Positions 1 through 6,438 of a DNA stretch of 64,000 nt are shown here, in pieces. A program made the translations under genes and the position numbers. This stretch comes from Christensenella tenuis (GTDB lineage Bacteria > Bacillota > Clostridia > Christensenellales > Christensenellaceae). The notes under the pieces were generated by a model. It was not told where the DNA came from and did not search any database. It saw only the letters and a list, made by a program, of their open reading frames with translations. The stretch spans positions 291,222 through 355,221 of the forward strand of contig NZ_JACOON010000004.1 in the NCBI RefSeq assembly GCF_014287795.1, given 5' to 3'. Position 1 is the first letter of the stretch, and the number at the start of each line of letters is the position of its first letter.

Positions 1-1
1 T

Positions 2-847
2 GGGACGGGGCGCGAACGATCCCTGCAATCAGAAATTGAATTCATGTGGGAACCGTCCGGCCTCGGCTTTGCGGAAAGCAGGGAATATGCGCAGGTAGAA
101 TACGGATTTTTCGCGGAATCATCAAAAGATTTCGAGCAGCCGGAAATCAGCGGAACGCTCGTATTCTGGCCTAAAACACAAGAGCCATACAAAACCTATC
201 ATAAATTTGTGGACTGGGTACAGAGAGCACAAGACCTGCAATTGAAATACGTCCCCTACACAGGGCGCGAACTATACATGGACGTGAATCTGGATGGGAT
301 AGAGCGCGCGGAGAAAACGTTATACAGGACGCTTGAGTGCCCTATCACCTTCCGTGGCACAAGCCCGTACCACAAAAAGAACCCGCTGACGTTCCTATTT
401 CGGACGGAGGAAAGTATCAACCCGATGCGGTTTACTTTCAAGTTCCCGTTCAAGTTTTCCGACAGCGGCGCGGGCGACGCGCAGGTCTTTACTCCGCAGG
501 GACATTTCCCGGCGGCAATGGAGCTATACATCAATGGCCCGGTGTCCAACATATACTACAAGGTGGAGGACAACGCAACAGGGGAGTTAATCGGTGCTCT
601 TGACCTGTCCGGCGTATCGGTCGCGGCGGGGGATCACATCTACTATTCCTCCCGGCCCAATGCGGACGGGGTCTGGAAGGTAAGCGGAAATACCCGAACC
701 GACCTTGTAGAATCGCTCAATGAAAATGTGGCAAACTTCTTCACGCTTCCGGTCGGAAAGGAAGTACGGGCGACGCTGACGGCGGACACGACAGAGGGAG
801 CGGAGATTACCCACGTCCTGCACGTGCACGAGTATTTCAAGGGGTGA
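2..847 (+). CDS. Phage distal tail protein (Dit-like), 5' partial
   Basis: Structural protein of a siphovirus tail tip; Dit hexamers link the tail tube to the baseplate hub. The frame is open from base 2 with no stop, so the true start lies left of the window; the first ATG (base 44) sits inside conserved-looking sequence and is not a good start. The visible part (281 codons) is soluble, has no signal peptide, and has the beta-rich mixed composition of phage_tail family proteins. It is followed after 4 bases by the next tail gene, and the tail-to-lysis gene order downstream supports the call. The family is assigned by overall look and synteny, not by a single diagnostic motif. Confidence 0.6.
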   Translation, partial: GTGRERSLQSEIEFMWEPSGLGFAESREYAQVEYGFFAESSKDFEQPEISGTLVFWPKTQEPYKTYHKFVDWVQRAQDLQLKYVPYTGRELYMDVNLDGIERAEKTLYRTLECPITFRGTSPYHKKNPLTFLFRTEESINPMRFTFKFPFKFSDSGAGDAQVFTPQGHFPAAMELYINGPVSNIYYKVEDNATGELIGALDLSGVSVAAGDHIYYSSRPNADGVWKVSGNTRTDLVESLNENVANFFTLPVGKEVRATLTADTTEGAEITHVLHVHEYFKG

Positions 848-851
848 CATC

Positions 852-1841
852 ATGATAACGTACATAAGAGACCGCCACACATTCGCCCTCAAGCACCACG
901 CTGCAGCGCTCGCGTACGATATGACGATACAATCCATTTATGATGAGGTATCGGACTTCAAGATCAAGGGAGAGGAATCTGCGGCAAGGGCCGGAGATTT
1001 TTTCTTTGCGGATGGATTCTTCGGCATCATCAAGGAGGTGGACAAAGACCGGGAGACGCTGGATATCACCTGTAACGATATCAATACGCTCTTTTCCAGG
1101 GATATCCCGGACAGCCCGGGGACGGTCAGCGGAAGCATCGAGGGATATATCAAGACGCAGATCGACAAGTATTACGTCAATCAGTCCGACGCGGTATATG
1201 CCACGCCGTATCTTACAGTCATTGCCGCTACATCGACAGCGGGAAGCGCATTGCCAAGCGTAGAAGACGGCGTATGGAATATTAAATCGTATCTATCCAA
1301 GGTGCGGCGGCTGTACAACATCCACACATCGTACTCCGTTGTGGGCGGCAAGCTGGTGATGCGTATCTTCCGCCGGGACAGGCGGACGCACAAGATATTC
1401 CTCGATCTGTCAGATTTTGAGGTTTTAGAGGAATCCTTTGCACATGACGCTATTGGGAAAATTACGACAATAGCAGAGGACACGGGGGCGCGGAAAGATT
1501 GGTACCTGCTCAAGGATGGGACAATCACAAATACCTATACGGACGAAAACCGGGTAGACGGTACGTGGGAAGTCTTGAGCGTAAGCGAAGCGGCGGACGC
1601 GGCGCAGGAGGTAAAAAATAAGTTTGCGGAGAATAGTGACTCGCACCTTATAGAATTTGCATGCGGAAAAGATTATGCGTTTTATGACGACCTGACTATC
1701 CGAACGAAGGAAGGCCGGGTGCTTAACAGCTACATATCCGCAATCCGCAAAAGCAGCGAACGAACCAAAACGGTATACAAAAGCGGGGAACTGCGGATTA
1801 TGCTGGATGAAAAAATAAACAGAATGCTTGGAGGTAGATAA
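852..1841 (+). CDS. Phage tail/baseplate hub protein (Gp37-like)
   Basis: 329-residue soluble protein in the position normally taken by the tail-associated hub (Tal) of Gram-positive siphophages, directly after Dit and before the receptor-binding region. The N-terminus has the short beta-strand pattern of hub proteins (MITYIRDRHTFALKH), and the sequence resembles the siphovirus ReqiPepy6 Gp37-like family. It is short for a full Tal, with no attached endopeptidase or lysozyme domain. The start ATG lies 4 bases after the upstream stop. It is probably part of one long late transcript. Confidence 0.5.
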   Translation: MITYIRDRHTFALKHHAAALAYDMTIQSIYDEVSDFKIKGEESAARAGDFFFADGFFGIIKEVDKDRETLDITCNDINTLFSRDIPDSPGTVSGSIEGYIKTQIDKYYVNQSDAVYATPYLTVIAATSTAGSALPSVEDGVWNIKSYLSKVRRLYNIHTSYSVVGGKLVMRIFRRDRRTHKIFLDLSDFEVLEESFAHDAIGKITTIAEDTGARKDWYLLKDGTITNTYTDENRVDGTWEVLSVSEAADAAQEVKNKFAENSDSHLIEFACGKDYAFYDDLTIRTKEGRVLNSYISAIRKSSERTKTVYKSGELRIMLDEKINRMLGGR

Positions 1842-1842
1842 T

Positions 1843-2667
1843 ATGGCGTTAAACGGATTAATTTTTGACCGGAGGAACAACACGTCGAAGAATTGGCGGA
1901 ATATTTTGGCTGAAATAATGGGGGATGGCATACTGAACGGGTGCGAGGTCACGTCCATATCAAACGCAATTACGGTGGGGGATGGGTATTTTATCCTCAA
2001 GGGAGCTGTAATCGAGAATAACGGGGCAGATACAATCCCTGTCACGCCGACGCTTACAGACGGGTATGTACGCCTCATATGCAGGATTGACCTGACGCAG
2101 GAAGCAAGCGAGACCGGGCCGGGCCAAGTAGGGTGGGTAACGGATTTTTCTGCAACGACAACCTTTCCAGCGCTCACACAGGAGGACATCAACAGCACAG
2201 GGTCCATATATGAGGGAGAGATTGCGGTATTGCAGATCGTTGGCGGTAATATAACGGCGCTCACACGCAGTATGCCCGGCGCGGAAATAGACGCGGAAAA
2301 GCTGGGCGGTCATCCTGCAAGTTATTTTGTTCCCGCCATAAAGCCGACGATGATATCATTTTCGGGAGGCGGAATAACATGGGAAGCAAATTGGGCGTGG
2401 TTTGACGGACGGCAAGTCCATATAAATTTCAGCGGGCGCACAACCGCGGGCACGGATGCTATTTCTGGGGTGTTCGCTCAACTTCCCGCAAGCATACCAA
2501 GGCCGAGCGGAGATTTTTTCATCCCTGCATTTTTTCGCAAGGCCACAAACGATACCGTCCACTTTGGGCGCATTGTAGTAAGCGCCAGCGGGCAAATTTC
2601 CACTTCCGCTGATTCGGGCGGAGGTTGGATGGCAATAATGGCAGTCGGCTGTTACCCGGCTGGATAA
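1843..2667 (+). CDS. Phage baseplate/tail tip protein, possible receptor-binding component
   Basis: 274 residues starting MALNGLIFDRRNN. The ATG at 1843 is chosen over an in-frame ATG at 1828 because GGAGGT at 1830-1835 is correctly spaced for it and it follows the upstream stop by one base. The N-terminal ~150 residues resemble the conserved attachment region of Firmicute phage baseplate proteins; the C-terminal ~100 residues are Gly/Ser-rich and beta-like, as in variable receptor-binding tips. No enzyme motif, signal peptide or membrane segment is visible. Position between hub and lysis genes supports an adsorption role. The exact family is uncertain. Confidence 0.5.
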   Translation: MALNGLIFDRRNNTSKNWRNILAEIMGDGILNGCEVTSISNAITVGDGYFILKGAVIENNGADTIPVTPTLTDGYVRLICRIDLTQEASETGPGQVGWVTDFSATTTFPALTQEDINSTGSIYEGEIAVLQIVGGNITALTRSMPGAEIDAEKLGGHPASYFVPAIKPTMISFSGGGITWEANWAWFDGRQVHINFSGRTTAGTDAISGVFAQLPASIPRPSGDFFIPAFFRKATNDTVHFGRIVVSASGQISTSADSGGGWMAIMAVGCYPAG

Positions 2668-2685
2668 TGAATTGGAGGACAGGGT

Positions 2686-2958
2686 ATGATGCAAATAGAG
2701 ATCACAATTCTGATTGCCGTAGTCGGGTGCTTTGTCGGGCTTGCGGGGTGGCTGTCCGGTCGGGATAAAAAAATAGCGAACGACAGCAAGTGGCGGGGCG
2801 GCGTAGACGCTAAGCTCGATACAATACTTGGGATAAAAAACGACGTCGAAAAGCTCGATTGCAAAGTAGACGACCACGAACATAGAATTACGGCAGTGGA
2901 GCAGAGCGCAAAACAGGCGCATTACAGGATCACGGAACATATAGAAAAGGATCGCTAG
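2686..2958 (+). CDS. XhlA-like phage lysis/haemolysin-type protein
   Basis: 90 residues: an N-terminal membrane segment (about residues 4-24, ILIAVVGCFVGLAGWL) followed by a charged, heptad-like C-terminal half with repeated KLDxxxDxxH spacing. This is the layout, in opposite order to XhlA itself, of the small membrane/coiled-coil proteins encoded just before the endolysin and holin in many Gram-positive phages. A ribosome site (GGAGGACAGGGT) precedes the ATG. It probably helps deliver or time the endolysin. The XhlA name rests on size, topology and position. Confidence 0.55.
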   Translation: MMQIEITILIAVVGCFVGLAGWLSGRDKKIANDSKWRGGVDAKLDTILGIKNDVEKLDCKVDDHEHRITAVEQSAKQAHYRITEHIEKDR

Positions 2959-2992
2959 GAAGAAGTTACCAGTGGAATGAGGAGGAAAGAGT

Positions 2993-3898
2993 ATGAAAAT
3001 TTATATTAATCCGGGGCACGGCGGGAGCGACAGCGGGGCCGTGGGAATGGGAGGCAGGCAGGAAAAGGACGACGCGCTGCGGTATGCGTCCGCAGTGGCG
3101 GAAAAACTGGAACAGGCCGGACATTCCGTAAATCTCGAACGGGACGGGGATTACCTGATTCCGGTAAAGGAGATTGCGGAGCGGGCGAACGCGTGGGGCG
3201 CGGATCTGTTTATCGCGTTCCACCGCAATTCAGGAGGCGGCGAGGGCGCGGAATGCCTGATCGTATCGTCCGCTTCCGAAACGTCCCGCAGGCTGGCGCA
3301 GGCAATCCAGGGCGGGCTTGTGGAAATCGGGTTTAAAAACAGGGGCGTGAAAGTGCAGGACAAAAACACTTACGTCCTGTCGCATACGAAATGCCCGGCG
3401 GCGACCATCGAGGCGGGATTTATGGACAGCGCGGCGGATAACGCTTTGTTTGACAGCAAATTTAACGAGATCGTGAATGAGATTGCGCGGGGCATCCTGT
3501 CTATTGCGGGAGGAAGCCTGCCGGAAGAAAAGGAGGAAGCAATGCCGAACAGGACGGAAGTGGAAGCGTATGTGGACAGGTTGTACCGGAAGGTGCTGGA
3601 CCGGGAGCCGGACGCGGCGGGAAGAACGTACCACATAAACGAGTTGATGAATAGGAAGATCACACCTGCGCAGACGGGATATAGCTTTTATTTTGGAACG
3701 GAAGAAATGAAGACCCGGGAGGCGAACGGGGAATTTATTTCGGAGCTATACCGGGGGCTTTTGGGACGGGAACCGGACGCGGCCGGAAAGGAAAACTGGC
3801 TGAAGCGCATTTACAAAGACATGAGCCGGGAAGCGCTGTTTCATGCGTTTACGGCGTCGGCGGAGTTTAAGGCCGTGGAAAAGAAAATGGGATTTTAA
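2993..3898 (+). CDS. N-acetylmuramoyl-L-alanine amidase (endolysin) with DUF4214
   Basis: 301 residues. Residues 1-175 are an Amidase_3 (AmiC/CwlV-type) zinc amidase: the first ligand histidine is in NPGHGG (H9), the second in FIAFHRN (about H77), and the catalytic glutamate in TIEAGFM (about E141). This enzyme cuts the stem peptide from peptidoglycan. Residues ~185-300 carry two copies of a DUF4214-type unit (YRKVLDREPDAAGR and YRGLLGREPDAAGK), probably a wall- or carbohydrate-binding part in place of the usual SH3b or LysM. There is no signal peptide, so release depends on the adjacent holin. GAGGAAAG precedes the ATG. Confidence 0.85.
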   Translation: MKIYINPGHGGSDSGAVGMGGRQEKDDALRYASAVAEKLEQAGHSVNLERDGDYLIPVKEIAERANAWGADLFIAFHRNSGGGEGAECLIVSSASETSRRLAQAIQGGLVEIGFKNRGVKVQDKNTYVLSHTKCPAATIEAGFMDSAADNALFDSKFNEIVNEIARGILSIAGGSLPEEKEEAMPNRTEVEAYVDRLYRKVLDREPDAAGRTYHINELMNRKITPAQTGYSFYFGTEEMKTREANGEFISELYRGLLGREPDAAGKENWLKRIYKDMSREALFHAFTASAEFKAVEKKMGF

Positions 3899-3912
3899 AG
3901 GAGGGCTTGAGT

Positions 3913-4197
3913 ATGAAGAAAATTAACTGGAAGGTACGGGCGAAAAGCCCGCAGTTTTGGGTGGGTCTGCTCGGGGTGATCGCGTCACCCGTACTTGCGT
4001 ATTATGGGCTTAGTTACGCGGACATGACCACATGGGAAAGCGTTGGCAATGTGCTTGCGCAGTTCTTTACCAATCCGTTCCTGATCGGCACGGTGGCGAT
4101 GGCCATATTGTCCTTCATCGGAGTGCTGACGGACCCGACCACAAAGGGGTTAAAGGACAGCGAGCAGGCGCAGGGGTATACGGAGCCGAAAGGCTGA
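3913..4197 (+). CDS. Phage holin, phi-LC3 family
   Basis: 94 residues with two hydrophobic segments (roughly residues 14-34 and 54-75) and charged ends: the small class II holin layout, beginning MKKINWKVRAKSPQFW as is typical for phi-LC3 holins. It forms membrane lesions that let the amidase reach the wall. The ATG at 3913 is chosen over an in-frame TTG at 3907 because GGAGGG (3900-3905) is spaced 7 bases from it. It is the last gene of the late operon, 6 bases before a strong terminator. Confidence 0.85.
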   Translation: MKKINWKVRAKSPQFWVGLLGVIASPVLAYYGLSYADMTTWESVGNVLAQFFTNPFLIGTVAMAILSFIGVLTDPTTKGLKDSEQAQGYTEPKG

Positions 4198-4203
4198 CGA
4201 AGG

Positions 4204-4228
4204 GCGGGGGCGAAAGCTCCCGCTTTTT
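4204..4228 (+). terminator. Rho-independent terminator of the prophage late operon
   Basis: Eight-base-pair GC-rich stem (GCGGGGGC / GCTCCCGC, one G-T pair) closed by a GAAA tetraloop and followed by TTTTT, 6 bases after the holin stop. Confidence 0.9.
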
Positions 4229-4274
4229 AATTTTCCTCACCTGCACACCAGGGAAACTAATTATGGAACGCCTG

Positions 4275-4301
4275 GGCCGCCCCAACCAGGGGCGGTCTTT
4301 T
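4275..4301 (+). terminator. Second hairpin terminator after the lysis module
   Basis: Stem CCGCCCC / GGGGCGG with a 5-base loop, followed by TCTTTT. It probably backs up the first terminator. Confidence 0.6.
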
Positions 4302-4349
4302 ATCATCCTGGTGAAAGCCGAAACCTAAAATTCCACAGACAAATTTATA

Positions 4350-4378
4350 TTGATTTCATTAAAATATAGTATTATCAT
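4350..4378 (+). promoter_or_regulatory. Candidate sigma-A promoter
   Basis: TTGATT (4350-4355), 17-base spacer, TATCAT (4373-4378) in an AT-rich stretch. It could drive the small gene at 4474. Confidence 0.45.
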
Positions 4379-4473
4379 AAAGGTACAAAAAATATCTACC
4401 TACACAAAGCAAAACAGAATAGTGTTTAAGCTCTACGGCTACCATTGACGACGCCAATGAAAGGAAGGTCCTT

Positions 4474-4662
4474 ATGGAGTGGAGATTTATGGTTGTACAG
4501 CGACGCTATTGTAACGGGACATATGAAGCGGATGTCCTCGATAGGAGAGATTTTCGCAAAGAAGATTTTCCCGAAAGCAAACAGTATAAGCAGAGATTTT
4601 GTATGTGTGAAAGCTTTGAAAAAGCCGTGCGAGAGATGATGCACTGGCATTCGGACGCTTGA
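4474..4662 (+). CDS. Small hypothetical protein, 62 aa
   Basis: Hydrophilic 62-residue product (starts MEWRFMVVQRR, Cys-rich CMCESF near the middle) of no family I recognise. Support comes from AAGGAAGG just upstream of the ATG, the promoter-like site at 4350 and a hairpin terminator right after the stop. A 64-residue frame overlaps it on the same strand but lacks a matching ribosome site. Its place between the lysis module and the attachment site is where phages often carry small accessory (moron) genes. Confidence 0.4.
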   Translation: MEWRFMVVQRRYCNGTYEADVLDRRDFRKEDFPESKQYKQRFCMCESFEKAVREMMHWHSDA

Positions 4663-4677
4663 TATATAATGGAGAAA

Positions 4678-4712
4678 GGGCCGCTTGCGCTGATGCGTTG
4701 GCGGTCCTTCTT
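4678..4712 (+). terminator. Hairpin terminator after the 62-aa gene
   Basis: Seven-pair outer stem GGGCCGC / GCGGTCC (one G-T) with an imperfect inner stem, followed by TTCTTCT. Confidence 0.45.
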
Positions 4713-4744
4713 CTATGACCGCCGCTACAAGCGAATCGGAATAG

Positions 4745-4788
4745 TATTACACACATATTACACGCAATATACTGGGAATACGCAATAT
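4745..4788 (+). repeat. Two short direct-repeat pairs left of the att site (possible integrase arm sites)
   Basis: TATTACAC occurs at 4745-4752 and 4756-4763 (11-base phase), and ACGCAATAT at 4762-4770 and 4780-4788. Phased repeats just inside a tRNA attachment core are the usual layout of tyrosine-integrase arm-type sites. They differ from the repeats at 4915 and 5904, which suits a different integrase serving the prophage on the left. Confidence 0.4.
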
Positions 4789-4805
4789 TAAACGGATTTT
4801 ATAGC

Positions 4806-4866
4806 CCTGCTAAGGGAGTAGGCTGGGGTAACCGGCGCGAGGGTTCAAATCCCTCCTTCTCCGCCA
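4806..4866 (+). other. 3' half of a tRNA-Ser (att site)
   Basis: The sequence runs from an anticodon-loop-like CTGCTAA (anticodon GCT) through a variable arm, the T-arm GGTTCAAATCC and the acceptor end to encoded CCA at 4864-4866, all matching a bacterial tRNA-Ser. The 5' half (acceptor strand, D-arm) is absent upstream and the anticodon stem does not pair well, so this is not a working tRNA gene. Phages integrating into a tRNA 3' end leave exactly such a fragment. It marks the right end of the prophage and the left end of the 1.2 kb remnant element. Confidence 0.75.
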
Positions 4867-4869
4867 AAA

Positions 4870-4896
4870 AGAACCGCCTAACAAAGCGGTTCTTTT
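4870..4896 (+). terminator. Terminator just downstream of the tRNA-Ser fragment
   Basis: Perfect eight-pair stem AGAACCGC / GCGGTTCT with an 8-base loop and TTTT. It looks like the original tRNA terminator carried along with the att core. Confidence 0.7.
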
Positions 4897-4914
4897 GCAT
4901 ATAATGGAGAAAAA

Positions 4915-4934
4915 TAACCCACTTTATAACCCAC
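4915..4934 (+). repeat. Left arm-type repeat of the remnant element
   Basis: TAACCCACTTTATAACCCAC, itself a tandem of TAACCCAC. It is matched at 19 of 20 bases by the copy at 5904-5923. Likely integrase arm-binding sites, one near each end of the element. Confidence 0.6.
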
Positions 4935-4940
4935 TACTGT

Positions 4941-5460
4941 TTACTGTGCCTGAATGAGCCTTACAAAAACATTATTTATAAGGGCGGCGGCTCTGTACTG
5001 TTCATCTCCCAAAATATGACCGTAAGTACCAAAAGTATCGAAATCTTTTCCATGTCCTACGATTGGTTTAATCAATTCAAGAGGGAGCTCTTTGTTTGCT
5101 GATATAAAAGTATGGCGCAACTCGTACAGAGTAACAGGAGATACCTTATTGTGATTCCTATAGTTCCGCCACCTCTTATAGTAGGTGATTTGTTTTGCGT
5201 GCTCACCGTTTTGGTCTGGGAAAACATACGGAGAACTTACATCTGCCTTTCTTAACATTGCGCGCTGTTCATCCAATATTTGAAGTGCAATATCGGGTAA
5301 CACAAAAGAACGGAGTGCATTTTTATTTTTTTCCGGTAGTGTGCTCGTTATAAACATTGATTGCGCTGTGCAGGGTACAAATATTGTCTTGTATATTTTC
5401 ATTTCTCAAACCAATCAGCTCTCCTGGTCTTAACCCGGTAACTACCTCAAAACGATAAGC
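4941..5460 (-). pseudogene. Tyrosine integrase, C-terminal fragment with a frameshift
   Basis: The catalytic domain of a phage-type tyrosine recombinase, in two frames. The upstream frame holds the first catalytic arginine in TGLRPGEL (about 5418-5441). The downstream frame holds LRHTFIS, the VGH box, and the nucleophile region TFGTYGH near the C-terminus. The two frames join if the seven-A run (T run at 5326-5332 on the plus strand) is read as six A. The N-terminal arm-binding and core-binding domains are missing beyond 5460. Position and orientation next to an att core fit an integrase. It is inactive as read. Confidence 0.8.
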
Positions 5461-5537
5461 ATGGATATAAAATTTTTAAACGAAAATACAAAAGAAGTGC
5501 ATAAATGGTTAAAGAATGATTAAAAGGCAAAAAATGT

Positions 5538-5565
5538 TTGACTCCCCTATTAAATAGGGTATAAT
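5538..5565 (+). promoter_or_regulatory. Promoter of the candidate antitoxin RNA
   Basis: TTGACT (5538-5543), 16-base spacer, TATAAT (5560-5565). It points towards the toxin frame on the other strand. Confidence 0.7.
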
Positions 5566-5570
5566 AGAAA

Positions 5571-5650
5571 CAGGGATACAACCGCAAAACGGTTAGCCCG
5601 CGAAGTTATTTAAGTGAAAATAACTGCCCGTGCAGGGGCGGTTATTTTTT
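5571..5650 (+). ncRNA. Candidate antisense antitoxin RNA of a par/Fst-like type I system
   Basis: A transcript of about 80 bases would start near 5571 and end at the hairpin AACTGCCC / GGGCGGTT (5622-5643) followed by ATTTTTT. It has an internal perfect hairpin, AGTTATTT / AAATAACT. Its 5' end (5571-5598, CAGGGATACAACCGC then CGGTTAGCC) is nearly the same as the 5' end of the convergent toxin transcript, and its 3' end overlaps the toxin 3' end. These two contacts are the architecture of RNA II in the par locus of plasmid pAD1. No protein frame is present. Confidence 0.65.
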
Positions 5651-5716
5651 ATTCTTAGAAATCTGCCAAACAATGACTAATATCACTGCAAAAACGACAA
5701 GATATTCCATTGGCAT
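5642..5716 (-). CDS. Small hydrophobic type I toxin peptide, 24 aa
   Basis: 24 residues starting MPMEYLVVFAV, with one membrane segment and a basic tail ending SKNKK: the form of Fst/Ldr/TxpA-class type I toxins that insert in the membrane. An alternative start is the second ATG, two codons in. Upstream on the same strand, the perfect palindrome CCCTATTTAGGG and GAGAGTGGTG suggest a ribosome site held in a hairpin. The gene has its own promoter and meets the antitoxin RNA head-on over a shared bidirectional terminator. The family name is inferred from architecture, not from sequence identity to Fst. Confidence 0.65.
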   Translation of the reverse strand: MPMEYLVVFAVILVIVWQISKNKK

Positions 5717-5747
5717 CACCACTCTCTAGCCCTAAATAGGGAGATGT

Positions 5748-5774
5748 GGCTAACCGCCCGCTTTTGTATCCCTG
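5748..5774 (-). repeat. 5' repeat of the toxin mRNA, matching the antitoxin 5' end
   Basis: Read on the minus strand, CAGGGATACAAAAGCG then GGCGGTTAGCC matches the plus-strand block at 5571-5598. Placed as an inverted pair on DNA, the blocks become direct repeats in the two RNAs, as DRa/DRb do in par. Confidence 0.65.
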
Positions 5775-5776
5775 CT

Positions 5777-5806
5777 ACTATATTTTACCATGATGAACTT
5801 TGGCAA
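5777..5806 (-). promoter_or_regulatory. Promoter of the toxin mRNA
   Basis: Minus-strand TTGCCA (5806-5801), 18-base spacer, TATAGT (5782-5777), giving a start near 5770 and a leader of about 55 bases. Confidence 0.55.
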
Positions 5807-5903
5807 GCAATGAACATAATTCAGTGTGGGGATACTAAACAATATATCTTATCCTTTTTGCTTCAAAAGAGGCTTAGTAGTTATATTCCCCTATTCAAAA
5901 TTA

Positions 5904-5923
5904 TAACCCACTTTGTAACCCAC
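5904..5923 (+). repeat. Right arm-type repeat of the remnant element
   Basis: TAACCCACTTTGTAACCCAC, one base different from 4915-4934. A further half copy TAACCCAC lies at 5947-5954. Confidence 0.6.
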
Positions 5924-6050
5924 CCCATCTCACAAAAACGGGTTATTAACCCACATTGAGAAAAAATAATCAATCATTGCTCACACAAGAAAGTGCTTTG
6001 TTAAGCGGTTTTTATGAGCCGTTTTTTGGGGTGTGTTATGACTCTAAGGC

Positions 6051-6073
6051 TTCAAATCCCTCCTTCTCCGCCA
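6051..6073 (+). repeat. Second att copy: 23-base tRNA-Ser 3' end
   Basis: The 23 bases at 6051-6073, ending in CTTCTCCGCCA, are identical to 4844-4866. Only the T-arm and acceptor end of the tRNA are present, so this is the far attachment site left when an element inserted in the tRNA-Ser 3' end. Confidence 0.8.
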
Positions 6074-6438
6074 AACCCGCTATATAAGTTTTTTGTTGCT
6101 TATGATTCAAAACGCGTGGCGGCTTTTCTTCTCTTATATTCGGAAAAATTTTTTGCTGCTTCACCGCTACTTCACCACCTAACACCTCTTTTACTACACC
6201 GCAATTTTGCTAATCCCCTGAGCTTTTTTTATTCCGACGCGTCCGGCGGGTTTAGCTGATTCACGACGGAAAGGACATCTTCCAAAGCGGGATGCAGATA
6301 CCTTTTTCTGGATTCCCCCTTTTTTGGCGCAAGTTTTACCGCATCCTTATTCTCAACCTTTTAAAAAAAACGCAAAAGTAATTTTAGAGCACCGCAAACA
6401 GGCGGTTCTTATGCTTTTAAACGGTACTGCTGCCAATA
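6074..6438. other. Gene-less stretch right of the att scar
   Basis: AT-rich 365 bases with no frame having a start site or recognisable product. Near its right end, ACCGC / GCGGT with a 6-base loop (about 6393-6408) could end transcription of the minus-strand helicase gene. Confidence 0.5.

Noticed and set aside
4806..4866. A complete tRNA-Ser gene
   Set aside because: No acceptor 5' strand or D-arm lies upstream and the anticodon stem fails to pair; only the 3' half is present.
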